This document shows, one piece after another, positions 56,801-64,000 of a stretch of 64,000 nt of DNA. Position 1 is the stretch's first letter. Each line of letters begins with the position of its first letter. The notes beneath the pieces are model-generated. The model had not been told where the DNA came from. It did not search any database and saw only the letters and a list, made by a program, of their open reading frames with translations. Made by a program: the position numbers and the translations under genes. The stretch comes from Elgaria multicarinata webbii. Lineage: Eukaryota > Chordata > Lepidosauria > Squamata > Anguidae. The DNA lies in NCBI RefSeq assembly GCF_023053635.1, contig NC_086188.1, positions 818,501-882,500 of the forward strand. Direction: 5' to 3'.

Positions 56801-59800
56801 AGGGTTACACATTAGAAAGCATTGAAAGAATACAATATGAAAGGAAACAATGCAGTCGATAAAAGAGAATCAAATTAAAAACCCAGAGATTGATGCAATG
56901 TGGACTCTGGAAGAATGTGGACTCTGGAAGAAATTGTCCAATCCCACCCGGACTAATTCAGCCTTCCCCAACATGGCATCCTCAAGATGAGGTGGACTGC
57001 AACACCCATCAACACCCATGATGGGTGTTGCAGTCAACAGCACATTTGAAGAGCACCAGGTAAGGGAAGGCTAAATTCGTTCCCTATGCATATTTGCCCC
57101 AATGTAATTGTGAAACTTAACACACCCTTTTTTAAAACAAAAAAACATTTTTGTAGGAAACTCACAAAATCTACAAACAAAAGCTAGAGGAACTGAACAG
57201 CTTCCAGGCCGCCTGCAGCAGCTCTATTCAGAAGCAAAAGCGGGGCTTAAAGGAGTTGAAGTACAGTTTTCAAAGGTAAATTGCACCTAAGGGCCTTTGC
57301 TTTCAGGGCGTCCACCCCTAGGACTCTGCCTTTAAGTCAGGGGCTGCTGTCCGGGCCCGCTCCCTCCGTCCCCAAAGCAGGATGGAGGAGCTGGAAGGGA
57401 CCGAAGCCTTCGCCCCTCTGCCCACCCCCGTCCCAGGGTGGGCTATTCACAGAAGCACCTGCTTCGCAAGTAGAGAGCCCCATCTTGGATCATGATCTCC
57501 ACTTAAGAAAGGGTCAGGTAGCTGGTGGCGGGGAAAGAGTTCCTCTCCTGGACAGCCGCTGCCCATCAGAGTGGACAGTATTGAGCTGGAGGTGGACATG
57601 TGGACCCACTGTCTTTCTCGTTTCTCATTTCCATTGCGTTGCAAAGCCTGCGATCATGAGGGCTAGCAGCTCCTAACCCTTTAAAACGGGGCTCAGGTTT
57701 CTAAGAAGAACCTGCGGGTTGCACGAAGGGAAGGTTTGTGTGGCACATGGGCTAGTATAAGAAGGAAAAATAGAGGATGGCTTTAATATTACTAATTAAT
57801 ATTTAATATTAATAACGATCAACCTTGATTATTAACAATTATTGTTTGCTAATATTTATCGATAATCAGCATCTAGGTATGTGTTCATCTTTTTATTAGC
57901 ATTATTATTTTAGCTGTAGTAATAGTATTGTTTTTTGCTGTAGTTTTAATTTGGCGTTGGAATTGATTTTAAAAGACGTGCTCCTCTCCCCACATGACAG
58001 ATGTCAACGCGGCTGCAGCTTGGAAGAATCGGAGCTCATACAGCAAATAAACAGCCAGATCAAAGAGCGGCAAAATGTCTTCTTTGACATGGAAGCCTAT
58101 TTGCCGAAGAAGAACGGGTAGGCATTTCCTCAGAGGGAGCCGCGCTCTTGCACGCACCTGGTCTCTCACAAGTAATTGAAACCAGGGTGCCTTTCCCGGG
58201 GGGGGGGGGGCGTTGGGAGAGGTGCACGGGGCGTTGGCGTCGTTAGCATCCACTCTGCACGCTCCCCGGGGCCTCAGTCTTTTAGCACAAAATGAAGTGT
58301 TTGCCTAGGAACGTGTGGCCCAGGAGCTGAACGCACGCTGGGGAAGAGTTTCCAACTTTTAATCTTGGCGAGGTGATGCCTCCAGGGGACAATCTGTGAA
58401 ATCTATTATTAGCAGAGGGCGGTTGGGGCGGTGGTGGAGATGTCCGAGGAGGGAAGGCTGTTGGCTCAGGCAGCAAGAGCTTCCTTTTGCTCCAGCCAGT
58501 AACATAAGGAGAGCCTGTCGCTGGATCAGGGCCATGAGCCTCTCTAGTCCCGTGTTCTGTTCCCCCGGTGGCCAGCCGGATGTCCCCATGGGAAGGCCAC
58601 AAGCAGGGCAGGAGCACAAGAGCGCCCTCCACCTTCGCATTGGAGCAGAAGAAGGGCCCTGAGGCTGGGTCAGACCCAGGGTCCATCTAGTCCAGCACTC
58701 GGTTCACACGGTTGACCAGCACCCACAAGCAGGACACGGTGCAACAGCAGCCTCCCACCCATGTTCCCCAGCAACTGGTGTATGTAGGCTTACTGCCTCG
58801 GCTACTGCTCTCCAGCTACAGGTATTAAGAGTCCTCCTGCTTCTGATGCTGGAGAGAATACATAGCCATCATGACTAGGAGCCACTGATCTCCTCCGTGA
58901 ATTCTGTAGTTCGGCTCTGCACTGTGTGAAGAAGTCCTTCTTTTCGTATGTCCTGAAGCTCCTACCGACCAGCTTCATGCGATGACCCCACTTTAGAGTT
59001 CTGACTGAAACCTGGAGTGGATTCACCATCCCACTGACATCGGAGCCACCAGCCTCCGCTGCTAGGTTCCGGGCAGACGCTGGGCAAAAGCCCTTCGCCC
59101 ACCACACACGAGTCAGTCGTGGCAAAGATGTGGAACCCGACCCTTTCCAGGTGGTTTTGGAGAGCAGCTCTCAGCAGGCCCAGCAAGTATGGCCAGTGGT
59201 TGGGCATGAGAGGGGCTGGAAAGTGCCAGGTTTGGGAAAGTTGCTCTAGGAACTCTTTGGTATGTACGCACATTGCCGTGAAAGCCAGGGAGGCCTCTGT
59301 CTTAAATAGAAGTTTTATCGGCAAATGTATAATATTAAAGATGCCCAGGGCAAACGCTGCCCCAAACCCAAGCCAGTCTGATGAGTCTTGCTGTTTCCCT
59401 TTCAGCTTATACTTGAACCTGGTATTGGGAAATGTGAACGTCACCCTCCTAAGCAATCAGGCCAAGTAAGTTACTTCTGTTCCTCCATCCCTGGGGTGGG
59501 CAAATGCCAGGTTTTTGTTTTGTTTTTACTAAAACCCTGAGATTCACCAGCCGGAGCCTGGGGCGGGAGGCACGATGCTTGGCGTTACTGAATTTTGAGC
59601 CCAGGAGTTGATGTATTTGTTATATTTAAAACATGTATTTCTTACCTTTATATCCTGCCTTTTCCTCCAAGGAGCCCAAGGTGGCATACCTGGTCCTCCT
59701 CCCCTTCCATTTGAGCCTCACAACAACCCTTTGAAGTAGGTTAGGCTGAGAGTCAGTGACTGGTCCAAAGTGAGTTTCATGGCTGAGTGGGGGCTAGAAC

Positions 59801-62800
59801 CCGGGTCTCCCAAATTCCAGTCCAAAGCTCTAACCATTACACCACACTGGCCCCAAAATCAAACAGAGCTCACAGTACTTTCTGCATTTCTGTAATATAC
59901 CTTCAGGCATGGGGAGGAAACACTGTGTTGCTATTGCTAAATAATTCTGCGTCAGAAATCCTTGCCAATCTACAGCGAATAATCTAGAGATCTTCCAGTA
60001 GATCCAGTTCTACATGTTGATGGAGGAGGAGGAGGAGGAGAGCAGCAGGAGCAGAAGGGGGGTCACAGCGTAGTCTTATTTCCTGGGCCACAAAAAGGGA
60101 AGCCTTTCTTGGTAGCCGAAAGGCCTTCGGCCTGTTCAGGTGCAATGCGCGTGGCCTCTGTCCATCACAAGCTCCAGTTCTAGGGATGCAGGAATCTGCA
60201 AAACCCAAGTTCTCCACATTGCATCTCAAAGCACATTCTGACTCGAGTCCGGGTCAGGTTGCCCTTTGGGGCTTTTTTTCCTTTCAAGTGAAAATCCATG
60301 TGTATTTTCACGTGTGCATTTTCCAAATGTCTGCCTCAGTTGTGGACATAATAGAAATCATAGAATCATAGAATAGTAGAGCTGGAAGGGGCCTATAAGG
60401 CCATTGAGTCCAACCCCCTGCTCAGTGTAGGAATCCACCTTAAAGCATCCCTGATCGATGACTGACCAGCTGCCTCTTGAAGGCCTCTAGTATGGGAGAG
60501 CCCGCCACCTCCCTAGGTCCTTGGTTCCGTTGCTGCACTGCTCTAACAGTCAGGAAGTTTTTCCTGATGTCCAGCCGGAATCTGGCTTCCTGTCACTTGA
60601 GCCCATTATTCCGCGTCCTGCACTCTGGGAGGATCAAGAAGAGATCCTGGCCCTCCTCTGTGTGACAACCTTTCAAGTATTTGAAGAGTGCTATCATGTC
60701 TCCCTTCAATCTCCTCGTCTCCAGGCTAAACATTGCAATGTACACATTCTTCTCCCGTTGGTTAAAGCATATTTGTGCACATTTTGTGAAAATTCTCATT
60801 TTTTTCATGTGCATTTTTCAAATGTTCGCATGCCATCGAAAGCATTTTGGGGGTGGGGGGGTCTGCAAATCACATTGCAAGCTCAGAAATGTATGTATGT
60901 CGACTGCAGGTTGGATCTGCAGGTTGGAAGGTGAGAATTGGGGCGATCCTGATCAGTACCAAACTGAAACAAATTCCTTGCCCATCCCTCTCCACGTCTG
61001 GATTTATGATTGTTTGGGTCAACCTGTCGTTCGCATGATTCTCTGGCCAAACCGTGGGTTGTTTTGCCCTGCCAAGGAGGATCGTGGTTTGGCTGGGCAG
61101 GAAGAGGGCCGCCGCCAGGCCCTGCACTGTTCTCGCAAGCCGTGACTTGGCTCGGATGCCCGCGTGGCTCCTACGGAAGGCCTGCCCTGACTTTGTCCTC
61201 TGGTTCTAGGTTTGCCTACAAAGACGAATATGAAAAATTCAAACTCTACTTGACAATCATCCTGTTGCTCGGAGCAGTTGCTTGCCGTTTCTTTCTTCAT
61301 TACCGGTAAGGCTGCAGGTTCGATTACAGGGGAAAGGGACGGGGGATGGGACCCCTTTACATTTGACCTTGACTGTGGATTTGAACCATCTCTTCTTGGC
61401 AAAACTGAGGTTCTTATTTCAGAGAGTGAAGAGATGGTGGACTCCATTGGTGAGGACTAAAAGCCGGATTTGTTAGGCGCTGCTGCTGCTGCTTAGATCT
61501 TGAAGTGGATTTTGCTTTAAGCTAAGCCATGCTGGATTTGGGGCATTTCCAACATTCCTCCCGTAGCTACAGGGCTGACGATGGCACAGACTGCTTGCCC
61601 ACAGTACTAATTGACTCCCTGAGGAATCCTGGTAAATTTCTGAGGATCCCGTTGGTGTTCCCAGGAAGCAATGTGGAACTGTCTGTTCAACAGTGACGTT
61701 GCCAAAGTCTGCTGTTACCGGTCACCCAGTACGATCTTGTTCTGGTCGTCTTGCTTCCCCAGGCTTTGAGACATGCTGCAATCAGCATGGCTTTTCCAGT
61801 TGATTGGATTTATCTAGATCTAATGGAATCCCTTCATTGAATTAGCCCCGAGGTGCCTCTGCAAATTGCATCATGTGTTTCTCCTCTGGCCAGCTGGCCA
61901 GCCGGCCTCTTCTTCTGGAGGAATTCATGCTGTATTTGCAGATTTGCCCACCTGCGTGGGGATGCTGCCTCTTGGATCGTAGGCCCTGCCATGGCGTTCT
62001 TGCTAGATCGTAAGCAAGCAGCTTGTCACAAGGCACCAAGGCCTGATGTTTAAGAGTCACAACTGAAGATGCAACAGGACTCGAGTGTTTCTTAATATCA
62101 GCCTTTCCCAGCCGAATTAATGCCAAGAAACGAAAATAAAATTCCGGGGGCGGGGAGAGTGCGTAGTACACGAACTTGATTAAATACATGAACTTGATAG
62201 AAAATCAAGTTGTTGGGGGAAAATATACCATGTTTCCTGTTGCAGGGTGACTGATGAAGTGTTCAACTTCCTCTTAGTTTGGTATTACTGCACGCTGACA
62301 ATAAGAGAAAGCATCCTCATCAGCAATGGATCAAGGTACTAGCCCTCAAGATATGCCCAGTGCTTTACGTGCCTTTATGAGACAAATCTTCCAACGACCA
62401 TGAGAACTGTGCAGTATGTCTGGGGGGTTCAGGGTTCAAGGGTAGATTATACAGTGGTTTTGGCACAGCGGTGCTTCCAGCTAATGTTAGGCCCTGAACT
62501 CAATGGTCTGGTGGGGTGGGGGGCCCTTTAGGCTGCCATAGGTATTCCTTTAGCTGTGAAGAACACAACTAACAATTCTTCTCCTGCCAGTCCCATACTT
62601 TTAAACTGCTCCTATATTCCTGATATGTTAAGAGTGGTGACGGGACGGCACTGTTTGCCATCCCAGATTTAAAAAGCAAACACCCTTGAGTTTGTGCAGT
62701 TTTGCCTTTTAAACTCACTTAAACAATAGCACCATTGCGGCTATAAAAATGGACTTTACTTCTCCTGTTCTGATGCTAGGCACATTGTTTTAACTGTTTT

Positions 62801-64000
62801 AATAGTTTTACTGCTTTTAAATTATATATTGTTTTAACTTGGTTTATGGTTTAATTTGTTTTTAGCTGTGTATATTTACTGTTTTTATACTGTATGCTTT
62901 TATATGTATGCCGCCCTGGGATCTTATTGATGTAGGGCGGGATATAAATGTTATAAATAAATAAATAAATAAATAAATAAACAAACAAACACATTTATTT
63001 GAAGAAGTAATAAAATGAGCACCTGTAACCATACATACGCCCAGCCAGCCACTCTCTGACTATAAAATGTTTTTAAAAATAAGGATGTTACAGTGAACAG
63101 AATCAGTCCATGCCCATGATGGCCTAGGGGCTGACACAGACCCTGTGGGCCGCTGATGCCCCCCTCACCCACTGCTCTCTGGGTGGTGATCCCACCCACC
63201 CAGGCTGTGGGGTCCTGCACTTGCCCCCAGGGTTCAGCCCTAATGACCCCCATGTGAATCCTGTTTTACCTCTGCATGATGGCACTAAATGTGCCCTCTT
63301 TCTTCTCAGAATTAAGGGCTGGTGGGTGTCTCATCATTATGTCTCAACGTTCTTATCTGGTGTGATGTTAACATGGTAAGCGCTTCCCTTTTTTATAGCT
63401 TGGAAATACTGGAACTCTAGGACATTGTTAATGTAGTTATCTATGTTTCATATATATAATAGTGTGGGGGATAAATGGGTGACTGTATTTTATTTTTTTT
63501 GCAAAATTTGTTATGAAGAAATAGCATTCCATTTCAGGAGGGGCAGGAGGAATCGCTTTTGATTGCTCTTCCCAGGTAAAGAAATCGTTTGCATATGGAA
63601 AGCTAACATGTCAGGGGTAGAAGGGCAGATTAGCCAGGCAGCCTTCTCGTTGTATTGGCTAGCCATGCAGGTGCCCTCGTTTATGGGTGCGGGTTCAGAG
63701 GCGATCTTCTCCATCTGCTGTCCGTAGTGGTACAGTCCAGGTGGGACTGTGCTGCAGGCTACTTCTGTGTATTGAAAATGAATTTTAGAAATCTTATCAC
63801 ATACTAAGCTAAAAAGTTCTCGAGTTTTTGGGTTGTTTGTTTTAAAAATTCCTTAACAGCATCAGATGAGATTGTGATGCAGGGGGACAGTATGTGTGCC
63901 TGTGCACAGGTGTATTAAAACATCACTACATTTTCTTGCGTCTCTTCTCCCCCCCCTCCTGCTCTCATAGGCCAGATGGTCTCATTTACCAAATGTTCCG
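47133..64000 (+). CDS. TMEM120B: TMEM120B, transmembrane protein 120B (exons 1-8, 3' part missing)
   Basis: Exons: 47133-47201, 57157-57275, 58001-58117, 59406-59465, 61210-61305, 62246-62335, 63310-63375 and 63971-64000 (cut by the window edge). They give 215 residues; the human protein has 339. Residues 1-100 are a charged coiled coil ([29 protein letters not shown]). Then come [20 protein letters not shown], a first membrane segment near 135-152, a second near 159-173, and [15 protein letters not shown] with paired His192-His193. TMEM120A/B are six-span nuclear-envelope/ER proteins whose fold resembles ELOVL elongases, and which are linked to fat-cell differentiation; channel activity claimed for TMEM120A is disputed. 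Phases are consistent at all junctions. It runs divergently from MORN3. Confidence 0.95.
47930..48002. repeat. Family A palindromic element, shortened
   Basis: CAGCCCTCCCCAACCTGGG on the left pairs with CCAGGTTGGGGAAGGCTG on the right. In between lie GTTGCAGTCCTACACATCT and GGAGGGCG. Confidence 0.65.
48598..48720. repeat. Family A palindromic element
   Basis: CAGCCCTCCTCAACCTGGCG, CATCCCCAGCCAACCATG, CATGTTGGCTGGGGATGG. The central inverted words are clear; the right end is diverged. Confidence 0.6.
49140..49420 (+). repeat. CR1/L3-like LINE, C-terminal coding and UTR part
   Basis: CTTGAAATACTGTGTGCAGC, GGGACATGATAGAGGCGTAT, AAAATGATGCGAAGG, and AGGGTCATCAAATGAAGG. These match the segment upstream of that seen at 45755-46150 in the same family. 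Confidence 0.65.
50460..50980 (+). repeat. L2/Rex-type LINE reverse-transcriptase remnant
   Basis: One frame reads [17 protein letters not shown]; others read [14 protein letters not shown] and [13 protein letters not shown]. These are the family words CNAL, LQ-VQN-AARLL and LHWLPV-RI-FK of the C-terminal part of non-LTR LINEs. Several frame changes, so long dead. Confidence 0.6.
51268..51378. repeat. hAT-like palindromic MITE, near-pristine, with 8-bp TSD
   Basis: A 111-base palindrome: two perfectly complementary 55-base arms around a single central base at 51323. It starts CAGCCTTCCTCAACC and ends GGTTGAGGAAGGCTG. GCCTAGAC directly precedes it (51260-51267) and follows it (51379-51386), an 8-bp target duplication. 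CAG termini and an 8-bp TSD are typical of the hAT superfamily. No coding sequence. The perfect arms suggest recent insertion. Many diverged relatives are present in the window. Confidence 0.9.
51978..52280 (-). repeat. LINE-related 3' end, reversed
   Basis: TTATTTATTACATTTATATA, AGCTGAAGCTCTCTGGGTG, AAACACCAGACAGAAAG and TTCCATAAATGGGGTGC. Matches the squamate LINE 3' tail also seen at 36850-37120 and 39180-39300. Confidence 0.6.
53124..53253. repeat. Family B palindromic element, well preserved
   Basis: AGGGCACAACCCTATGAGTG at the left is the inverse of the right end, CGTAGGATTGTGCCCT. The inner AACTCCCAGCATTCTCC pairs with GGGGAGTGCTGGGAATTG. 130 bases, non-coding. Confidence 0.75.
53510..53712 (+). 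repeat. tRNA-derived SINE, nearly full length
   Basis: A box GCAGTGGTAGAGCCCGTGG, B box AGGTTTGATCCCTGG, then CTGAAACTCTGGACAGCGG, GGGCCCGATGGACCCAGGG and CGGACTCAGCCTAAGGCAGG. Preceded by a G-run. The order matches an abundant squamate SINE. Confidence 0.75.
55335..55770 (-). repeat. CR1 LINE 3' UTR, reversed
   Basis: Starts ATTCATAGAATAGTAGAG, then CCAACCCCCTGCTCCATG, TTTTTCCTGATGTCCAGC, TGGAGAAGAGATCCTGGCCC and CTCTTCAGGCTAAACATGCC. A standard CR1 end in minus orientation. The open frame across it is not a gene. Confidence 0.9.
56157..56888. repeat. Large inverted duplication (arms about 360 bp)
   Basis: The left arm 56157-56516 and right arm 56534-56888 are reverse complements over their whole length, with scattered substitutions and a small indel. 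The loop is 17 bases. Each arm contains the same series: a LINE-like tail, a unique stretch (CATGTTCTGGGTCTTC...), AATA/ATT repeats, and the LINE word ACCCGCCTCTCCCTTTGG. The arms are close but not identical, so a simple fold-back sequencing error is unlikely. Lies about 270 bases before TMEM120B exon 2. Confidence 0.92.
56959..57072. repeat. Family A palindromic element near TMEM120B exon 2
   Basis: CAGCCTTCCCCAACATGGC on the left, with the central pair AACACCCATC / GATGGGTGTT, and GAGCACCAGGTAAGGGAAGG on the right. Diverged arms; 85 bases before the exon 2 acceptor. Confidence 0.65.
57157..57275 (+). CDS. TMEM120B: TMEM120B exon 2
   Basis: 119 bases. Encodes [20 protein letters not shown] then [19 protein letters not shown]. 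The acceptor is TTGTAG and the donor GTAAAT. It continues the coiled coil. Confidence 0.94.
58001..58117 (+). CDS. TMEM120B: TMEM120B exon 3
   Basis: 117 bases. Encodes [20 protein letters not shown] then [18 protein letters not shown]. The acceptor is GACAG and the donor [19 protein letters not shown] is the family hallmark. Confidence 0.96.
58655..58905 (-). repeat. CR1/L3-like LINE 3' end, reversed
   Basis: AGGGTCCATCTAGTCCAGC, CCACCCATGTTCCCCAGCAA and AGCCATCATGACTAGGAGCC are the reverse complement of the 20706-21000 copy. Confidence 0.7.
58980..59065 (-). repeat. Family D element, one arm
   Basis: AGAGTTCTGACTGAAACCTGG and GACATCGGAGCCACCAGCCT match the right arm of 6679-6847. Confidence 0.5.
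59406..59465 (+). CDS. TMEM120B: TMEM120B exon 4
   Basis: 60 bases. Encodes [19 protein letters not shown] plus split codons. The acceptor is TTTCAG and the donor GTAAGT. Confidence 0.96.
59622..59853 (-). repeat. tRNA-derived SINE, reversed
   Basis: TTTATATCCTGCCTTTTCC, GAGTCAGTGACTGGTCCAAA, GGGGGCTAGAACCCGGGTCT and AACCATTACACCACACTGGC. Full-length-like; same family as 5505-5706. Confidence 0.75.
60354..60735 (-). repeat. CR1 LINE 3' UTR, reversed
   Basis: AAATCATAGAATCATAGAAT, then the same order as 55335-55770, ending CTCCAGGCTAAACATTGC. The two copies are very alike over about 370 bases and lie 5 kb apart in the same orientation. Confidence 0.9.
61210..61305 (+). CDS. TMEM120B: TMEM120B exon 5
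   Basis: 96 bases. Encodes [20 protein letters not shown] then [11 protein letters not shown], the first membrane segment. The acceptor is TTCTAG and the donor GTAAGG. Confidence 0.96.
62246..62335 (+). CDS. TMEM120B: TMEM120B exon 6
   Basis: 90 bases. Encodes [20 protein letters not shown] then ESILISNGS. The acceptor is TTGCAG and the donor GTACTA. Confidence 0.96.
62780..62992 (+). repeat. LINE 3' tail with (AAAT)n
   Basis: A T-rich run, then TATGCCGCCCTGGGATCTT, GATGTAGGGCGGGATATAAA and AAAT repeats. Confidence 0.7.
63310..63375 (+). CDS. TMEM120B: TMEM120B exon 7
   Basis: 66 bases. Encodes [19 protein letters not shown] then LT. The acceptor is TCTCAG and the donor GTAAGC. Carries the paired histidines. 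Confidence 0.96.
63971..64000 (+). CDS. TMEM120B: TMEM120B exon 8 (partial)
   Basis: The acceptor CATAG is followed by codons for PDGLIYQMF and the beginning of an arginine; human has PNGPIYQKFR. Cut by the end of the window. Confidence 0.9.

Larger units (their letters stand above)
47202..57156 (+). other. TMEM120B: TMEM120B intron 1: repeat content
   Basis: About 10 kb. Family A copies at about 47930-48002, 48598-48720, 48938-49050, 51268-51378 and 56959-57072. LINE fragments at 49140-49420, 50460-50980, 51978-52280 and 55335-55770. A family B palindrome at 53124-53253, a SINE at 53510-53712 and the large inverted repeat at 56157-56888. No further coding exon recognised; 52440-53100 and 54450-55330 appear unique. 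Confidence 0.7.

Noticed and set aside
56157-56888. Fold-back sequencing artefact as the source of the inverted repeat
   Set aside because: The arms differ at several substitutions and a small indel, which a fold-back read would not produce; not fully excluded without read data.

Overview
This window is vertebrate nuclear DNA, most likely from a lizard or another squamate reptile. It has intron-split genes with GT-AG junctions. Three CpG-rich promoter regions stand in repeat-rich DNA. The repeats are CR1 and L2-like LINE ends, tRNA-derived and MIR-like SINEs, and many small palindromic DNA elements. The organism call rests on repeat style and protein similarity; no species is claimed.

Four protein-coding genes are supported, and their order and orientation match the KDM2B-ORAI1-MORN3-TMEM120B block of human chromosome 12q24. 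(1) KDM2B, minus strand: six N-terminal coding exons between 7013 and 17365, with the JmjC core and all later domains off the left edge. (2) ORAI1, plus strand, complete: exon 1 at 21683-21796 and exon 2 at 26922-27488. (3) MORN3, minus strand, complete: five coding exons between 34246 and 39859. (4) TMEM120B, plus strand: seven complete coding exons and the start of an eighth between 47133 and 64000, with the C-terminal part off the right edge. Every junction named was checked for reading-phase continuity, and exon lengths agree with the translated residues.

Layout. 1-7012 is KDM2B intron with repeats and an internal GC-rich island. 7013-17365 holds KDM2B exons. 17366-21682 is the divergent KDM2B/ORAI1 intergenic region, with a CpG island at each end and an AT-rich centre. 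21683-27488 is ORAI1. 27489-34245 is the convergent ORAI1/MORN3 gap. 34246-39870 is MORN3. 39871-47132 is the divergent MORN3/TMEM120B gap. 47133-64000 is TMEM120B, whose first intron (about 10 kb) carries an inverted duplication of about 730 bp.

The genes are neighbours, not an operon. KDM2B is a chromatin demethylase and Polycomb recruiter, ORAI1 the store-operated calcium channel pore, MORN3 a MORN-repeat protein, and TMEM120B a nuclear-envelope/ER membrane protein. I found no RNA gene, CRISPR array or new multi-gene system. The observations most worth following are the ORAI1 start site (no upstream AUG, so only the short form seems encoded), the large inverted duplication, a near-pristine hAT-like palindromic MITE with an 8-bp target duplication, and an unidentified long open frame antisense to the ORAI1 intron.
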